Shown: piece after piece, positions 32,039 to 41,103 of the stretch
Numbering within the stretch: position 1 is the first letter of the stretch
Layout of the letters: each line of letters opens with the position of its first letter
NCBI GenBank assembly: GCA_963741385.1
Contig: CAVUHO010000008.1
Location: forward strand, 186,001-250,000
DNA length: 64,000 nucleotides
Direction: 5' to 3'
From: Sulfomarinibacter sp963741385
GTDB lineage: Bacteria; Acidobacteriota; Thermoanaerobaculia; Thermoanaerobaculales; Sulfomarinibacteraceae
The notes under the pieces: model-generated
Database searches by the model: none
What the model was told of the DNA's origin: nothing
The model's input: the letters and a program-made list of their open reading frames with translations, nothing else
Made by a program: the position numbers and the translations under genes

Positions 32039-32536
32039 TCATTCCCAGCTTCCCTCCACGAACAGGTGCCTCGTCTCGTTGTGGGTGAACTGCCGGCCGT
32101 CCTGATTCACTGTGAACCGCAGCTCCCACCGACCATTGTGCTGCATCGGGAGGTTCGCGCGGTAGACTCCGGGTTCGTCGGTCGGCGCGAGGACGGCGCG
32201 AAGGATGTCGCCGCTTCGAGAATTGTGGAAGGCCTCCACCGTGACGGTGGCACCGGTCAGCGGGGCTCCTTCGGCATCGGCGAGAGAAGCCTCGAGTTGA
32301 GGCTGGTCGCCCGGCCGCTCGGGGGGCGCCACATCGAACTCGAAGAGCCAACCGAGCTTCTCGTTGGTGAGGTCCTGGGCCCTCTTCAGGTCCCAGTCGA
32401 TCGCCTTCTGATAGTAGTCCTCTTCGACGGCGTAGGACGGGTCCGAGGTCGCGAAAAAGACCACGATCAGCGAGACCACAACGTGCAGCGCGAGGGCGCC
32501 GGCGATGAGCCAGGGCCAGACCGCGCCCTTTTTCAC
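32039..32536 (-). CDS. fixH: FixH family cbb3 oxidase accessory protein
   Basis: 165 residues. Single N-terminal anchor (WPWLIAGALALHVVVSLIVVFFATSD), then VEEDYYQKAIDWDLKRAQD, the FixH signature, and a periplasmic beta domain (NGRWELRFTVNQDGRQFTHNETRHLFV). It aids copper delivery or assembly. It overlaps the end of ccoG by four bases in the same operon. Confidence 0.88.
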   Translation of the reverse strand: MKKGAVWPWLIAGALALHVVVSLIVVFFATSDPSYAVEEDYYQKAIDWDLKRAQDLTNEKLGWLFEFDVAPPERPGDQPQLEASLADAEGAPLTGATVTVEAFHNSRSGDILRAVLAPTDEPGVYRANLPMQHNGRWELRFTVNQDGRQFTHNETRHLFVEGSWE

Positions 32537-33936
32537 GACCCACTCCCGGAGCCTGAGGGTCCGAGGATGCGGTAGGCGATATCGCGGGTGAAGTCGACGC
32601 CGTCGCCGATTCGCAGGGTGATCGGCACCTCGTCGGCGGAAAATGCCGCCGGCGGGGCGGTGATGAAAGCGCCGGTCATTTCGGTCTCACCGGCGGCGAC
32701 GACCAGCGGGTTTTCCGGCGCCACGAGGGTGATGCCGTCACCTTCCACCAGCTCGATGAGGTAGGAGCGTTCCTCGGGCGAACGGTTGGCGATCTTGAGC
32801 CGGATCTGGTTGGAGATGTCGCCGTTGGGCAGCACGGTGAAGGGCGCGCCGAGACCGCGCAGCAGGGTCACGTCAGCCGAAGTTTTTTCGGCGAGCGAGA
32901 TGCCGAAGGCGCCGAACATTACCAACAAGATTGCCGAGTAGACCACCAGCCGCGGCCGCAGGAACGACCGCGTGCCGGTCTCCAATTCAGCCTGTGACGT
33001 ATAGCGGATGAGCCCGGGTCTGAGACCGATGCGGTCCATCACGGCGTCGCAGGCGTCGATGCACTGGGTGCAGTGGATGCACTCCATCTGCAGACCGTCG
33101 CGGATGTCGATCCCGGTGGGGCAGGTGCTGACGCACAGGCCGCAGTCGATGCAGTCGCCGGCTGTGCGCTCCTCCTTCTTTCGCCACGGCGCCCGCTGCT
33201 CGCCGCGCTTCGGGTCGTAGCCGACGATCAGCGACTGCCGGTCGAGCAACACCGACTGGAAACGGCCGTATGGGCAGGCCACGATACAGGTCTGCTCGCG
33301 GAAATAGGCGAAGTCGAAGAACATCAGAAGCGTCGTCCCCAGCATCACCGCAAAGGCCGCCGGGTGCCGGGTCGGTGGGCTCGACATCCAGCCGAGGAGG
33401 CGGTCCCAACCCACGAAGTAGGCGAGGAAGGTGTTGGCGAGAAAGGCCGAGACGACAAAGAACACCGCGTACTTGAGGAGCCGCCGCGCGTCGGGACCCG
33501 AGGCGTCCAGATCCATCTGCCGTTTGCGGCCGCCCTCGATGAGGTTTTCGATCGGGCGGTAGAGAAACTCCATGTAGACGGTCTGCGGACAGCCCCACCC
33601 GCACCACACCCGGCCGAATACGGCGGTGACCAGAAAGATCCCGATGAAGATCGAAAACAGGAGCAGCATCAGGAGGAAGGTGTCGGTCGGCAGGAAGGTC
33701 GCACCGAAGAAGGTGAACTCGCGCTTCGCGATGTCAAACAGCATCAGCGGTTTGCCGCCGAGCCTGAGGATCGGGATCAGGGTGAAGGTGGCGATCAGCG
33801 CCCACCCCGTTATCAACCGCCGTTTGTAGTGCAGGCCTTTCGAGACCTTGGGCCGGATCCACCGCCTGCTGCCGTCGCGGTTGAGAGTCGAAAGGACCCT
33901 CTCCTGGGCTTCGGGCGCGTTGGAGGTGACTGTCAC
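32533..33936 (-). CDS. ccoG: cbb3 oxidase accessory protein CcoG (FixG/RdxA, 4Fe-4S polyferredoxin)
   Basis: 467 residues from the GTG at 33936, seven bases after the ccoP stop; an earlier start at 33990 would overlap ccoP. Features: RRLITGWALIATFTLIPILR (helix 1), VWCGWGCPQTVYMEFLYRPIE, CIVACPYGRFQSVLLD, and two ferredoxin clusters CIDCGLCVSTCPTGID and CIHCTQCIDACDAVMD, then a C-terminal Ig-like periplasmic domain. CcoG reduces Cu(II) for insertion into the oxidase. Confidence 0.94.
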   Translation of the reverse strand: MTVTSNAPEAQERVLSTLNRDGSRRWIRPKVSKGLHYKRRLITGWALIATFTLIPILRLGGKPLMLFDIAKREFTFFGATFLPTDTFLLMLLLFSIFIGIFLVTAVFGRVWCGWGCPQTVYMEFLYRPIENLIEGGRKRQMDLDASGPDARRLLKYAVFFVVSAFLANTFLAYFVGWDRLLGWMSSPPTRHPAAFAVMLGTTLLMFFDFAYFREQTCIVACPYGRFQSVLLDRQSLIVGYDPKRGEQRAPWRKKEERTAGDCIDCGLCVSTCPTGIDIRDGLQMECIHCTQCIDACDAVMDRIGLRPGLIRYTSQAELETGTRSFLRPRLVVYSAILLVMFGAFGISLAEKTSADVTLLRGLGAPFTVLPNGDISNQIRLKIANRSPEERSYLIELVEGDGITLVAPENPLVVAAGETEMTGAFITAPPAAFSADEVPITLRIGDGVDFTRDIAYRILGPSGSGSGS

Positions 33937-33943
33937 GGCGGCC

Positions 33944-34618
33944 TCAGGACTCGGTCGGCTCGGTCCCGGCTTCGGCCGACGGTTTGTCACCGGCCGCTTC
34001 GACGGCCGCGGTCCCGACCGGCGCCAGCCTCACGGCGGTCGTACCCTGTGGCGCCTTGGGGTTGGGAGGATTGGTGCCGAGCAGGGTGCCGACATAGGCG
34101 GTGACCGCCATCAGTTCGGCCGGGCGCAGCTGACGCTCCCAGGCCAGCATCCCCTTGGACGGCACGCCCTCGCGAACCGTCTTGTAGATGTCCATCAGCT
34201 GGGCGCCGTGCAGCCAGTGGTCATCGGTCAGGTTGGGGCCGATGCCGCCTTCGCCGAACATCCCGTGGCAGGTGGCGCACCTGGTCTGGAAGATTTTTTT
34301 GCCGCCGCTCATCATGCTCGGATCGGCCTCGAGGTCGGCGAGGGTTTTTTCCTGGATCTCGCCCAGCGCCAGGAGCTGCTCCGCCTGCTTGTCGTAGAAC
34401 GCGATCATCTCCGCATCGTATTTTTCGGTGGCGAGCAGACCGCCCCCGAAGTGGAAATAGAGGATGTAGAGAGGCGAAAAGACGATGGTCAGCCAGAAAA
34501 TGGCCAGCCACCACCTCGGCAGCGGGTTGTCGTACTCCTGGATCCCGTCGTAGGCGTGGTCCAGAAGGCTGTCCTGATCGGTCGAAACCGCATCGTGATC
34601 GATGTGCTGGTGACTCAC
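33944..34618 (-). CDS. ccoP: cbb3 oxidase subunit III CcoP, single-heme form
   Basis: 224 residues, GTG start overlapping the ccoQ stop. N-terminal DHAYDGIQEYDNPLPRWWL, then one transmembrane helix, and one cytochrome c domain with CATCH (heme ligands) near residue 115 and the axial Met region SKGMLAWERQL. Canonical CcoP has two CxxCH domains and ~300 residues; here there is one, followed by a disordered Ala/Pro tail. Confidence 0.92.
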   Translation of the reverse strand: MSHQHIDHDAVSTDQDSLLDHAYDGIQEYDNPLPRWWLAIFWLTIVFSPLYILYFHFGGGLLATEKYDAEMIAFYDKQAEQLLALGEIQEKTLADLEADPSMMSGGKKIFQTRCATCHGMFGEGGIGPNLTDDHWLHGAQLMDIYKTVREGVPSKGMLAWERQLRPAELMAVTAYVGTLLGTNPPNPKAPQGTTAVRLAPVGTAAVEAAGDKPSAEAGTEPTES

Positions 34619-34824
34619 GTGTTGGTGCCTCCTTTTCCGGCGGAGGATGGGTTGTCGGCGCCGTCATCGTCGAGCGGCAGGCTGCGCAGGTGTTCATATG
34701 AGGGCTTTCTTCGGACGCCGAAGACCCAGACCACAATCGCCGCAAAGGCGACAAAGCACAGCACCAGTGCGACCTCGGTCCACGACGACAGACCCGCGGC
34801 GGACATGATATCGGTCAGACTCAT
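34615..34824 (-). CDS. ccoQ: cbb3 oxidase subunit CcoQ (FixQ)
   Basis: 69 residues: one transmembrane helix (about 17-38, VALVLCFVAFAAIVVWVFGV) followed by a polar tail with RKPSYEHLRSLPLDDD, standard for CcoQ. ATG at 34824 overlaps the ccoO stop; its stop overlaps ccoP by four bases. Stabilises CcoP in the complex. Confidence 0.9.
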   Translation of the reverse strand: MSLTDIMSAAGLSSWTEVALVLCFVAFAAIVVWVFGVRRKPSYEHLRSLPLDDDGADNPSSAGKGGTNT

Positions 34825-35828
34825 GAGGCTCCCCCGACGGTGACGGGAGGCTCGGCGCCGACCACCGCCTCCGTTGGGCCGGTCTGTTCCTCGACGGCCA
34901 CCGGTGCGGGCTTGGAGATGTCCGTGCCCATCCGCTGCAGATAGGCGATGAGGGCGACGATCTTCTTGTCCGCGAGCCCGTCGGGCCCACCCTGAACGAC
35001 GATGGCGGCGGCAATCGCCGCGCCCTGTTCGCGGGCGGTGGCCGTGGCGTCCGCCACTTCCTCGTCGGTGTAGGGCACGCCGAGGATCTGGTGGGCGCGC
35101 ATGACCGGCACCACACTCTCCCAGTCGAGATCGTCGGTCAGCATCCACGGGTAGGCCGGCATGATCGAGCCGGCGGTGATGGAGCGCGGGTCGTCCATGT
35201 GGCGGACGTGCCACAGATCGGGGTACTTGCCGCCGATCCGCTGGAGATCGGGTCCGATCCGCCGCGAGCCCCACTGGAAGGGGTGGTCGTACACGAACTC
35301 GCCGGGTTTCGAGTACTCGCCGTAGCGCTCGGTCTCGGCGCGGATCGGACGGATCATCTGCGAGTGGCAGTTGTAGCAGCCCTCGGAGAGGTAGAGGTCG
35401 CGGCCTGCAAGCTCGAGCGGCGTGTAGGGCGTGACCGTCGCGATCGTGGGCACGTTGGACTTGATGAGAAAGGTCGGGATGATCTCGAACAGCGAGGCCA
35501 CCACCACCGCGATCAGGACCGCGACCGTGAATTTCAGGGGCAGGCGCTCCCAGCGCCGGTGCCAGGTGGTGGAGAAGAAGCGGTCGAGCTTGTAGGCGAG
35601 GTCGATCACGTGGGCCCCGCCGGCCTTCAACTGGCCGACCGGCTCCGGAGGATCCACGTACTCCTTCGCGAGCGCCGGCGCCTCGTGCACCGGGACCTCG
35701 TAGGTCGAGGGCCGGTTCTTCCAGGTCATGAAGAAGTTGACGCCGAGCATGAGCGCACCGGCGAGGTAGGCGACACCGCCGATGACCCGCACCCAGTACA
35801 TGGGGATCAGCCGCAGGGTGGTCTCCAC
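34821..35828 (-). CDS. ccoO: cbb3 oxidase subunit II CcoO (C-terminal part of a likely CcoNO fusion)
   Basis: 335 residues open from a GTG at 35828, but the first ~40 (RLIPMYWVRVIGG...) look like the last helix of CcoN rather than the CcoO start. The CcoO region follows with FFSTTWHRRWERLPLKFTV, the mono-heme motif GCYNCHSQMIRP and an FQWGSRRIGPDL block, and an axial Met region MPAYPWM. It therefore appears to be one CcoN-CcoO polypeptide, as in some other bacteria. It carries electrons from CcoP to CcoN. Confidence 0.88.
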   Translation of the reverse strand: METTLRLIPMYWVRVIGGVAYLAGALMLGVNFFMTWKNRPSTYEVPVHEAPALAKEYVDPPEPVGQLKAGGAHVIDLAYKLDRFFSTTWHRRWERLPLKFTVAVLIAVVVASLFEIIPTFLIKSNVPTIATVTPYTPLELAGRDLYLSEGCYNCHSQMIRPIRAETERYGEYSKPGEFVYDHPFQWGSRRIGPDLQRIGGKYPDLWHVRHMDDPRSITAGSIMPAYPWMLTDDLDWESVVPVMRAHQILGVPYTDEEVADATATAREQGAAIAAAIVVQGGPDGLADKKIVALIAYLQRMGTDISKPAPVAVEEQTGPTEAVVGAEPPVTVGGAS

Positions 35829-37107
35829 GAAGTCGCGCGTACTTGAGGTAGCCCGTCCGAGTCAAAGGCGAGCCACATCAGACCCTGGGTGAGGCCTGCG
35901 GCGTAGATGGCGACGATGTAGAGGAGGATGCCGATCGTGCCGAGCCAGAAGTGGGCTTCGGCGAGCTTGCGGCTCCACAGCTCGGTCTGAAAGAGCCTGG
36001 GCAGCGAGCCAGTAGATCATCCCGAAGATCATGAATCCGACCCAGCCGAGGGCGCCGGCGTGGACGTGGGCGATGGTCCAGTCGGTGTAGTGGGAGAGCA
36101 GGTTGACGGACCTTGACCGACAGCAGCGGCCCCTCGAAGGTCGACATGCCGTAGAAGGTGATGGCGACCACGAAGAACTTGAGCACCGGGTCCGCGGCCA
36201 CCTTGTCCCAGGCGCCGCGCAGGGTCAGCAGGCCGTTGATCATGCCGCCCCACGAGGGCATCCACAGCATGACCGAGAACAGCATCCCGAGGGTCGAGGC
36301 CCAGGCCGGCAGGGCGGTGTAGTGGAGGTGGTGCGGCCCGGCCCAGATGTAGATGAAGACCAGCGACCAGAAGTGGATGATCGACAGCCGGTAGGAGAAG
36401 ACCGGGCGGTTCGCGGCCTTGGGCAGGAAGTAGTACATGAGGCCGAGGAAGGGCGTCGTCAGCAGGAAGCCGACCGCGTTGTGGCCGTACCACCACTGCA
36501 TGAAGGCGTCCTGGACGCCGGCGTAGATGGAGTAGCTGAGCGCCACAGACCGGCGGGCACCACGAGGTTGTTGAACACGTGGAGCACCGTGATGGTGACG
36601 ATGGTCGCGATGTAGAACCAGATCGCGACATAGATGTGGCGTTCGCGTCGCTTGGCGATGGTGCCGAAGAAGTTGACGGCGAAGGCGATCCACACCACCG
36701 CGATGGCGATGTCGATCGGCCACTGCAGTTCGGCGTACTCCTTGCCCTGGGTGATGCCGAGCGGCAGGGTAATGGCGGCGGCGACGATGATCAGCTGCCA
36801 GCCCCAGAAGTGGATGGCGCTGAGGGTCTTTGAAAACATCGGCGTCTTGAGCAGCCGCTGCATGGAGTAGTAGACCGCCGGCAAACATCGCGTTGCCCGC
36901 AAATGCGAAGATCACGGCGTTGGTGTGGAGCGGCCGCAGCCGCCCGAAGGAGAGAAAGGGGAGCTCGAAATTGAAGAAGGGCGCTGCGAGTTCGAGGGCG
37001 ATGATCACGCCCACCAGCATGCCGACGACGCCCCAGATCAGAGTCACCAGCGTGAATTTGCGGACGATCGCGTCGTCGTAGGAAAATTGTTCGATCTTGA
37101 CGGTCAT
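35829..37107 (-). pseudogene. ccoN: cbb3 oxidase subunit I CcoN, at least five frameshifts
   Basis: Started at the ATG at 37107 (GGAGG six bases upstream). Sequence in three different frames gives a complete heme-copper oxidase subunit: FSFGRLRPLHTNAVIFAFAGNAMF, LLKTPMFSKTLSAIHFWGWQLI, then YSIYAGVQDAFMQWWYGHNAV, FLPKAANRPVFSYRLSIIHFWSLV, AGPHHLHYTALPAW and SVNLLSHYTDWTIAHVHAGALG. Breaks lie near 36882, 36550, 36108, 36006 and 35830-35855. The conserved copper- and heme-ligand histidines are all present in one frame or another. Since the neighbouring subunits are intact, sequencing indels are as likely as decay. Confidence 0.88.
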
Positions 37108-37161
37108 CAAGCTCCTCCGGGCTTTCGGTTGTTTGGTCGCTGCGGACCGACTGTACCTGGC

Positions 37162-38217
37162 TCAGGTGGCGTCGCGAATAATAACAGGAATCGTTCCTTC
37201 GAGTGAGTACCAGGCAAACCAGAATGCCGACCGCACCGCCTCCAGGCGCTCGGGCCCGCCGAGGGGCTCGACATCGGCGACGCCGACCGCGACGTCGAAC
37301 GAGATGCGAAGCGGCAGGCCGTGGACCTTCACCTCGTACGAGCCCGCCGGCGTCCCGGCCGCCGCCGCCAGGTCGGACAGCGCAAATGCGGCGTCCTCGC
37401 CGTCGACGGTGACGATCACCAGGCGGTCCTTGAGCCGCAGGCCGCCGCCGGGCGGCAGCGGGTCGACGGGAAACCTGAGCAGGTCGGACCCGAAGTACGA
37501 GTGGTAGGGGTCGCGTTTGTAGAGCCTCTCCATCTCGGGAAGAGGCGCGAGGACGGCGGTCTCAGGGTGGCGGGAGCGCCAGTTGGCCCAGGTCGTCAGG
37601 CTCGCGCGGCGCAAAGGCAGCCTCGGCTGCGAGGCGGGCGCGGGTCCGGCGACCGGTCTGCCGTCGAGTTGGGTCCACAGGGGTGTGGCAGCTGGATCCG
37701 ATGTGCGGTCGTAGAGCAGGGTGTTGGAGTTGTAGAGCAGCCCCGAGACGCCGAGATCGACGATCCCGCCTTCGATCGCCCGGCCGAAGACGGCAACGCT
37801 GTCGCACAGGGGGCTGTAGGTGACGGCGATGGGCTCACCGCCGACCAGGTCGTTGACCACCTCGTGCCACCGCATCAGCCACAGGGGGTAGGCGCGGGCC
37901 TCACCCGCGATCTCGACCCCGATGACCCGGTCGTCGGGAACCAGCATCTTGCTGTGTTCCTCGCGGTTGAGACGATCGACATCGGCAGCGTCCATCATCC
38001 CAGGTTCGGTCAGGGCCATCACGCCGTCGCGGTTCATGGCGCGCACGATGAGGTCCCTCGGAACCAGCGGGTTTGCGAGATCGAAGTCTGCGCTGGGAAC
38101 GTGCGACGGTGCCCGGCCGAGAAGGGGAGCGATCATGACCGCGCCGACGAGGAGGGTCAGAGCGGCCGCCGCCACCGCCACCCACCAGCCGCTGCGGATG
38201 ATGGACGACGTCGCCAC
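37162..38217 (-). CDS. DUF3179 domain-containing protein (membrane-anchored)
   Basis: 351 residues. N-terminal signal anchor (WWVAVAAAALTLLVGAVMIAPL), then LVPRDLIVRAMNRDGVMALTEPGMMDA, GEARAYPLWLMRWHEVVNDLVGGEPIAVTYSPLCDSVAVF, the DUF3179 signature, and a C-terminal beta region. Exposed to the periplasm. The family is unassigned. Placement between ctaB and ccoNO suggests a part in oxidase or copper/heme handling, which is inference. Confidence 0.88.
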   Translation of the reverse strand: MATSSIIRSGWWVAVAAAALTLLVGAVMIAPLLGRAPSHVPSADFDLANPLVPRDLIVRAMNRDGVMALTEPGMMDAADVDRLNREEHSKMLVPDDRVIGVEIAGEARAYPLWLMRWHEVVNDLVGGEPIAVTYSPLCDSVAVFGRAIEGGIVDLGVSGLLYNSNTLLYDRTSDPAATPLWTQLDGRPVAGPAPASQPRLPLRRASLTTWANWRSRHPETAVLAPLPEMERLYKRDPYHSYFGSDLLRFPVDPLPPGGGLRLKDRLVIVTVDGEDAAFALSDLAAAAGTPAGSYEVKVHGLPLRISFDVAVGVADVEPLGGPERLEAVRSAFWFAWYSLEGTIPVIIRDAT

Positions 38218-38220
38218 GCG

Positions 38221-39237
38221 TCAGAACTCCGCGGAACCGGCCGGGGGCGGGGTCTGGGTGAGGGGTGCAGCGGAGCGGACCAGCGAAGCGACCGCCGCAC
38301 CGGATGGCGGCGCAGCGGCGTCGCGGTGGTGGTTCATGTCGGCAACTCCCAGCCCCAGCACCAGCGGGAGGTAGAGAATGCTCGCCAGGAAGAGCCTGCG
38401 CGCCGACTGCTGGCTGCGATCGCGGAGAAAGAACCAGCTCAGCGCCAGAAACGCCAGACCCACGACCTGCGACGCCACCAGGAAGGTGCCGCCGGTGACA
38501 CCGGCCGCTGACAAGGCCGCGGTGATCGGCAGCAGGGCGGCGGCGTAGACGAAGGCCAGGCGTCCGGTGAGACGGCCCTCGCGGTCGATCGTCGGCAGCA
38601 TTCGGAAGCCGCCGCGTTCATAGTCCTCGCGGTACATCCAGGCCAGCGCGAGAAAGTGCGGGATCTGCCACACGAAGAGGACGCCGCCGAGGATCCAGGC
38701 GCCGGTGTCGAGGCGGCCGGTGGCGGCGGCCCAGCCCATCATCGGTGGGATCGCGCCGCAAACCGCGCCGACCACCGTGTTGAGGGGCGTCCGCACCTTG
38801 AGCGGGGTGTAGACCAGAACGTAGAGGAGAATGACAAAGAGCGAAAGACCGGTGGTGAGAAGGTTGGTGCCGAGGGCCAGGATCGCGAGCCCGGCGGCTG
38901 CCGTCACCAGGCCCCACACCAGGGCGACCCTGCGTTCGACCCGTCCCGAGGGCAGGGGGCGCGATTTGGTGCGGTGCATCAAGCGGTCGCGCTCCACCTC
39001 CCACCACTGGTTGAGGATGTTGGCGCCGAAAGCGCTGAGGCCGGTACCGACGACCGCAGCCAGACCAACCCACGGCTCGAGATGGCCGCGGGTGCCGAGT
39101 GCATACCCGACCAGAGCGGTCAGCACTACAAGGGCGCCGAGCCTGGCCTTCGACAGTTCGAGGTAGCTGGCCAGAATTCTTCGAGCCGACAATCCCGGCT
39201 GTCTTTTTTCGGCACCGGACTCTCCTGAGATGCTCAT
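38221..39237 (-). CDS. ctaB: Protoheme IX farnesyltransferase (heme O synthase)
   Basis: 338 residues with about nine helices of the UbiA family. Motif 1: FGANILNQWWEVERDRLMHRTKSRPLPSGR (N-x3-D-x3-D type, Mg-polyprenyl site). Motif 2: FRMLPTIDREGR. Converts heme B to heme O with farnesyl diphosphate, in heme A synthesis with the divergent ctaA. The C-terminus has an extra ~30-residue disordered tail (PPSGAAVASLVRS). Confidence 0.95.
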   Translation of the reverse strand: MSISGESGAEKRQPGLSARRILASYLELSKARLGALVVLTALVGYALGTRGHLEPWVGLAAVVGTGLSAFGANILNQWWEVERDRLMHRTKSRPLPSGRVERRVALVWGLVTAAAGLAILALGTNLLTTGLSLFVILLYVLVYTPLKVRTPLNTVVGAVCGAIPPMMGWAAATGRLDTGAWILGGVLFVWQIPHFLALAWMYREDYERGGFRMLPTIDREGRLTGRLAFVYAAALLPITAALSAAGVTGGTFLVASQVVGLAFLALSWFFLRDRSQQSARRLFLASILYLPLVLGLGVADMNHHRDAAAPPSGAAVASLVRSAAPLTQTPPPAGSAEF

Positions 39238-39381
39238 GCGATACCTGTCGTCTCCCCAGCGGTCTGCCGCAGCGCCTGGTGTATATTTTTCCTCGATCCT
39301 CGTCAGGTGGCGGTGGGCGCCGCTGAGTATAACCGAGCCTCACCGGTACATATTCGTTTGTCTGCAGGGATGGGAGGCGAT

Positions 39382-40680
39382 ATGGATCGCGACCGCGGCT
39401 ACGTGCTGCCCCTCGGATTCGCCATGACGGTCTCGATGTGGGGCCTGGCCTACTTTTCCAGGCTTCCCCTGGTTGCCGCCCCGAGCTGGCTGCTGTTGAT
39501 CGGCATGCTCGCGGCGGTGGCGTTCTGGGGCTGGTTCACCGGCAGCCGGAGCGGCGGCGGCTGGCTCGCCGGCGTGCTGGTCGGCGCCACCGCGGCCGTT
39601 CTCAACATGCTGATACTGGGCAGTCTCCTGACCTCCTCCGCCGGTGGCGGGGTGGTGCCCACGGCGCTCGTCTGGGTGCCCGGATCGATCATCGTTGTGG
39701 CCCTGATCGCCGGCGTTGCCGCGGCGGCGGCCGGCGGCGCCGGACGGCCGGTGTCCCCGGCCGGGTGGACGGCCCTCTTTTCCAAGGTCGCGGTGGCGGC
39801 GACCTTTCTGCTGGTGGTGGCGGGGGGGTTGGTGACCAGCAGCGAGGCCGGTCTCGCGGTCGTCGACTGGCCCAACACCTTCGGCTCGAACATGTTCCTC
39901 TTTCCGCTCGCGCGGATGACCGGCGGCATCTACTACGAGCACGCCCACCGCCTTTTCGGGGCGCTGGTGGGTCTGACCACGATCGTGCTCGCCATCCGCC
40001 TGTGGCGTCGCGACGACCGGAAGTGGGTGCACCGGCTGGCGCTGACGGCGGTCGCGCTGGTGGTGCTGCAGGGCACCCTGGGCGGCCTCCGGGTCACCGG
40101 CAATTTCACCCTGTCGACCGAGCACGCGGATATGGCGCCGAGCATCGCCCTCGCCCTGGCGCACGGGGTCCTGGGTCAGATCTTTCTCGGCGCGATGGTG
40201 GCGCTGGCGGTCGTCACCTCTGTCCGGTGGCTCGAGGCCGGGGCGCCCGAGCTGCGGCCGAACTTCAACGACGATCGCGGTCTTCAGCGGTGGCTGATCG
40301 TCACCGTTGTCCTGCAACTCATGCTCGGTGCCGCGCAACGCCATCTGGAGGCGTTGTTGATCGTCCACATCTGTCTGGCGGCGGTGGTGATTCTGTTGGC
40401 GGTGATGGTCGGTGTTCGGGCGTGGGGCATGTACCGCGATACGTGGCCCGTCGATCGTCTGGGCAAGGCGCTGGTGGTGCTAGCTGCATTGCAGGGTCTG
40501 CTCGGCATCGCGGCTCTGGCGGTGACCGGGGGCGAGGCGGTGGTCGGCTCGCCCTCGACACTCGCGGTCACCATCACCACCGCACATCAGGCAACCGGGG
40601 CCGTGATCCTCGCCCTGTCGGTGGCCTTGGCCCTGTGGACCCCACGGTTGTTCGCTCAGGACCCTGCGGCCATCCGGTAG
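39382..40680 (+). CDS. ctaA: Heme A synthase CtaA (COX15 family) with an N-terminal membrane extension
   Basis: 432 residues from the ATG at 39382, supported by GGGAGG eight bases upstream. The first ~115 residues hold about four extra hydrophobic helices, not part of the usual enzyme. The COX15 region follows, with GGLVTSSEAGLAVVDWPNTFG, YYEHAHRLFGALVG (heme ligand His), VLQGTLGGLRVTG and a second EHAD...LALAHGVLGQ and TTAHQATGAVIL block. Oxidises heme O to heme A. Divergently transcribed from ctaB, so their promoters share the 39238-39381 gap. Confidence 0.93.
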   Translation: MDRDRGYVLPLGFAMTVSMWGLAYFSRLPLVAAPSWLLLIGMLAAVAFWGWFTGSRSGGGWLAGVLVGATAAVLNMLILGSLLTSSAGGGVVPTALVWVPGSIIVVALIAGVAAAAAGGAGRPVSPAGWTALFSKVAVAATFLLVVAGGLVTSSEAGLAVVDWPNTFGSNMFLFPLARMTGGIYYEHAHRLFGALVGLTTIVLAIRLWRRDDRKWVHRLALTAVALVVLQGTLGGLRVTGNFTLSTEHADMAPSIALALAHGVLGQIFLGAMVALAVVTSVRWLEAGAPELRPNFNDDRGLQRWLIVTVVLQLMLGAAQRHLEALLIVHICLAAVVILLAVMVGVRAWGMYRDTWPVDRLGKALVVLAALQGLLGIAALAVTGGEAVVGSPSTLAVTITTAHQATGAVILALSVALALWTPRLFAQDPAAIR

Positions 40681-40836
40681 TGCGGAGCCGCCCGCCCGGT
40701 TGTGCCCACAGATCACCCGGATCCGGACCATCGCACTCAACACAAAGGCGCAAAGCCACCCACCCGGCCGCCCTCGCAAAGACGCAAAGGGGTGGTTCGG
40801 GGCTCGAGCGGAATTGCCTGGAGTGACCGGCGGACC
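40681..40836. other. Left flank of the hairpin array
   Basis: Region after ctaA. 40737-40790 has direct repeats of the form CAAAGGCGCAAAG / CGCAAAGACGCAAAGG, whose complement recurs at 41158-41184. No gene. Confidence 0.55.
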
Positions 40837-40838
40837 AG

Positions 40839-41103
40839 CCGGCGATCCGGGATCGCCGGCTTCCGGGGAGCAGCGGGTCACCTCCGGCCGCAAGCGTCCG
40901 TCGGCGCCCCGCTGCTCCCCGGCGACGCGCCAGGGGCGCGTCGGTTCCGCCTGTGGTGGTCCTTCTCGAACGATCTCTCTCTCGGATGGAGGCGAGGCCT
41001 GCGCTCGCAGAGCGCAGGCGCTGGGACCGCACGACCACACCGAATGCTCGGGTTCGGTGTGGTCGTGCGGCCCAGCGTTTTCCGGCCGTCATTTGACGGC
41101 CGG
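40839..41103. repeat. Tandem array of six perfect stem-loops
   Basis: Six stem-loops lie back to back in 265 bp: 40839-40859 (9-bp stem, 3-nt loop); 40863-40922 (15-bp stem, 30-nt loop); 40923-40943 (9-bp, 3-nt); 40997-41019 (9-bp, 5-nt); 41021-41075 (23-bp stem with one bulge, 8-nt loop); 41082-41103 (10-bp stem, 2-nt loop). All six stems are complementary to the base apart from the one bulge, and they differ in sequence from each other. Flanked by inverted CAAAGGCGCAAAG-type repeats. No open frame on either strand is credible. Lies between the convergent ctaA and acyltransferase genes. Confidence 0.88.
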
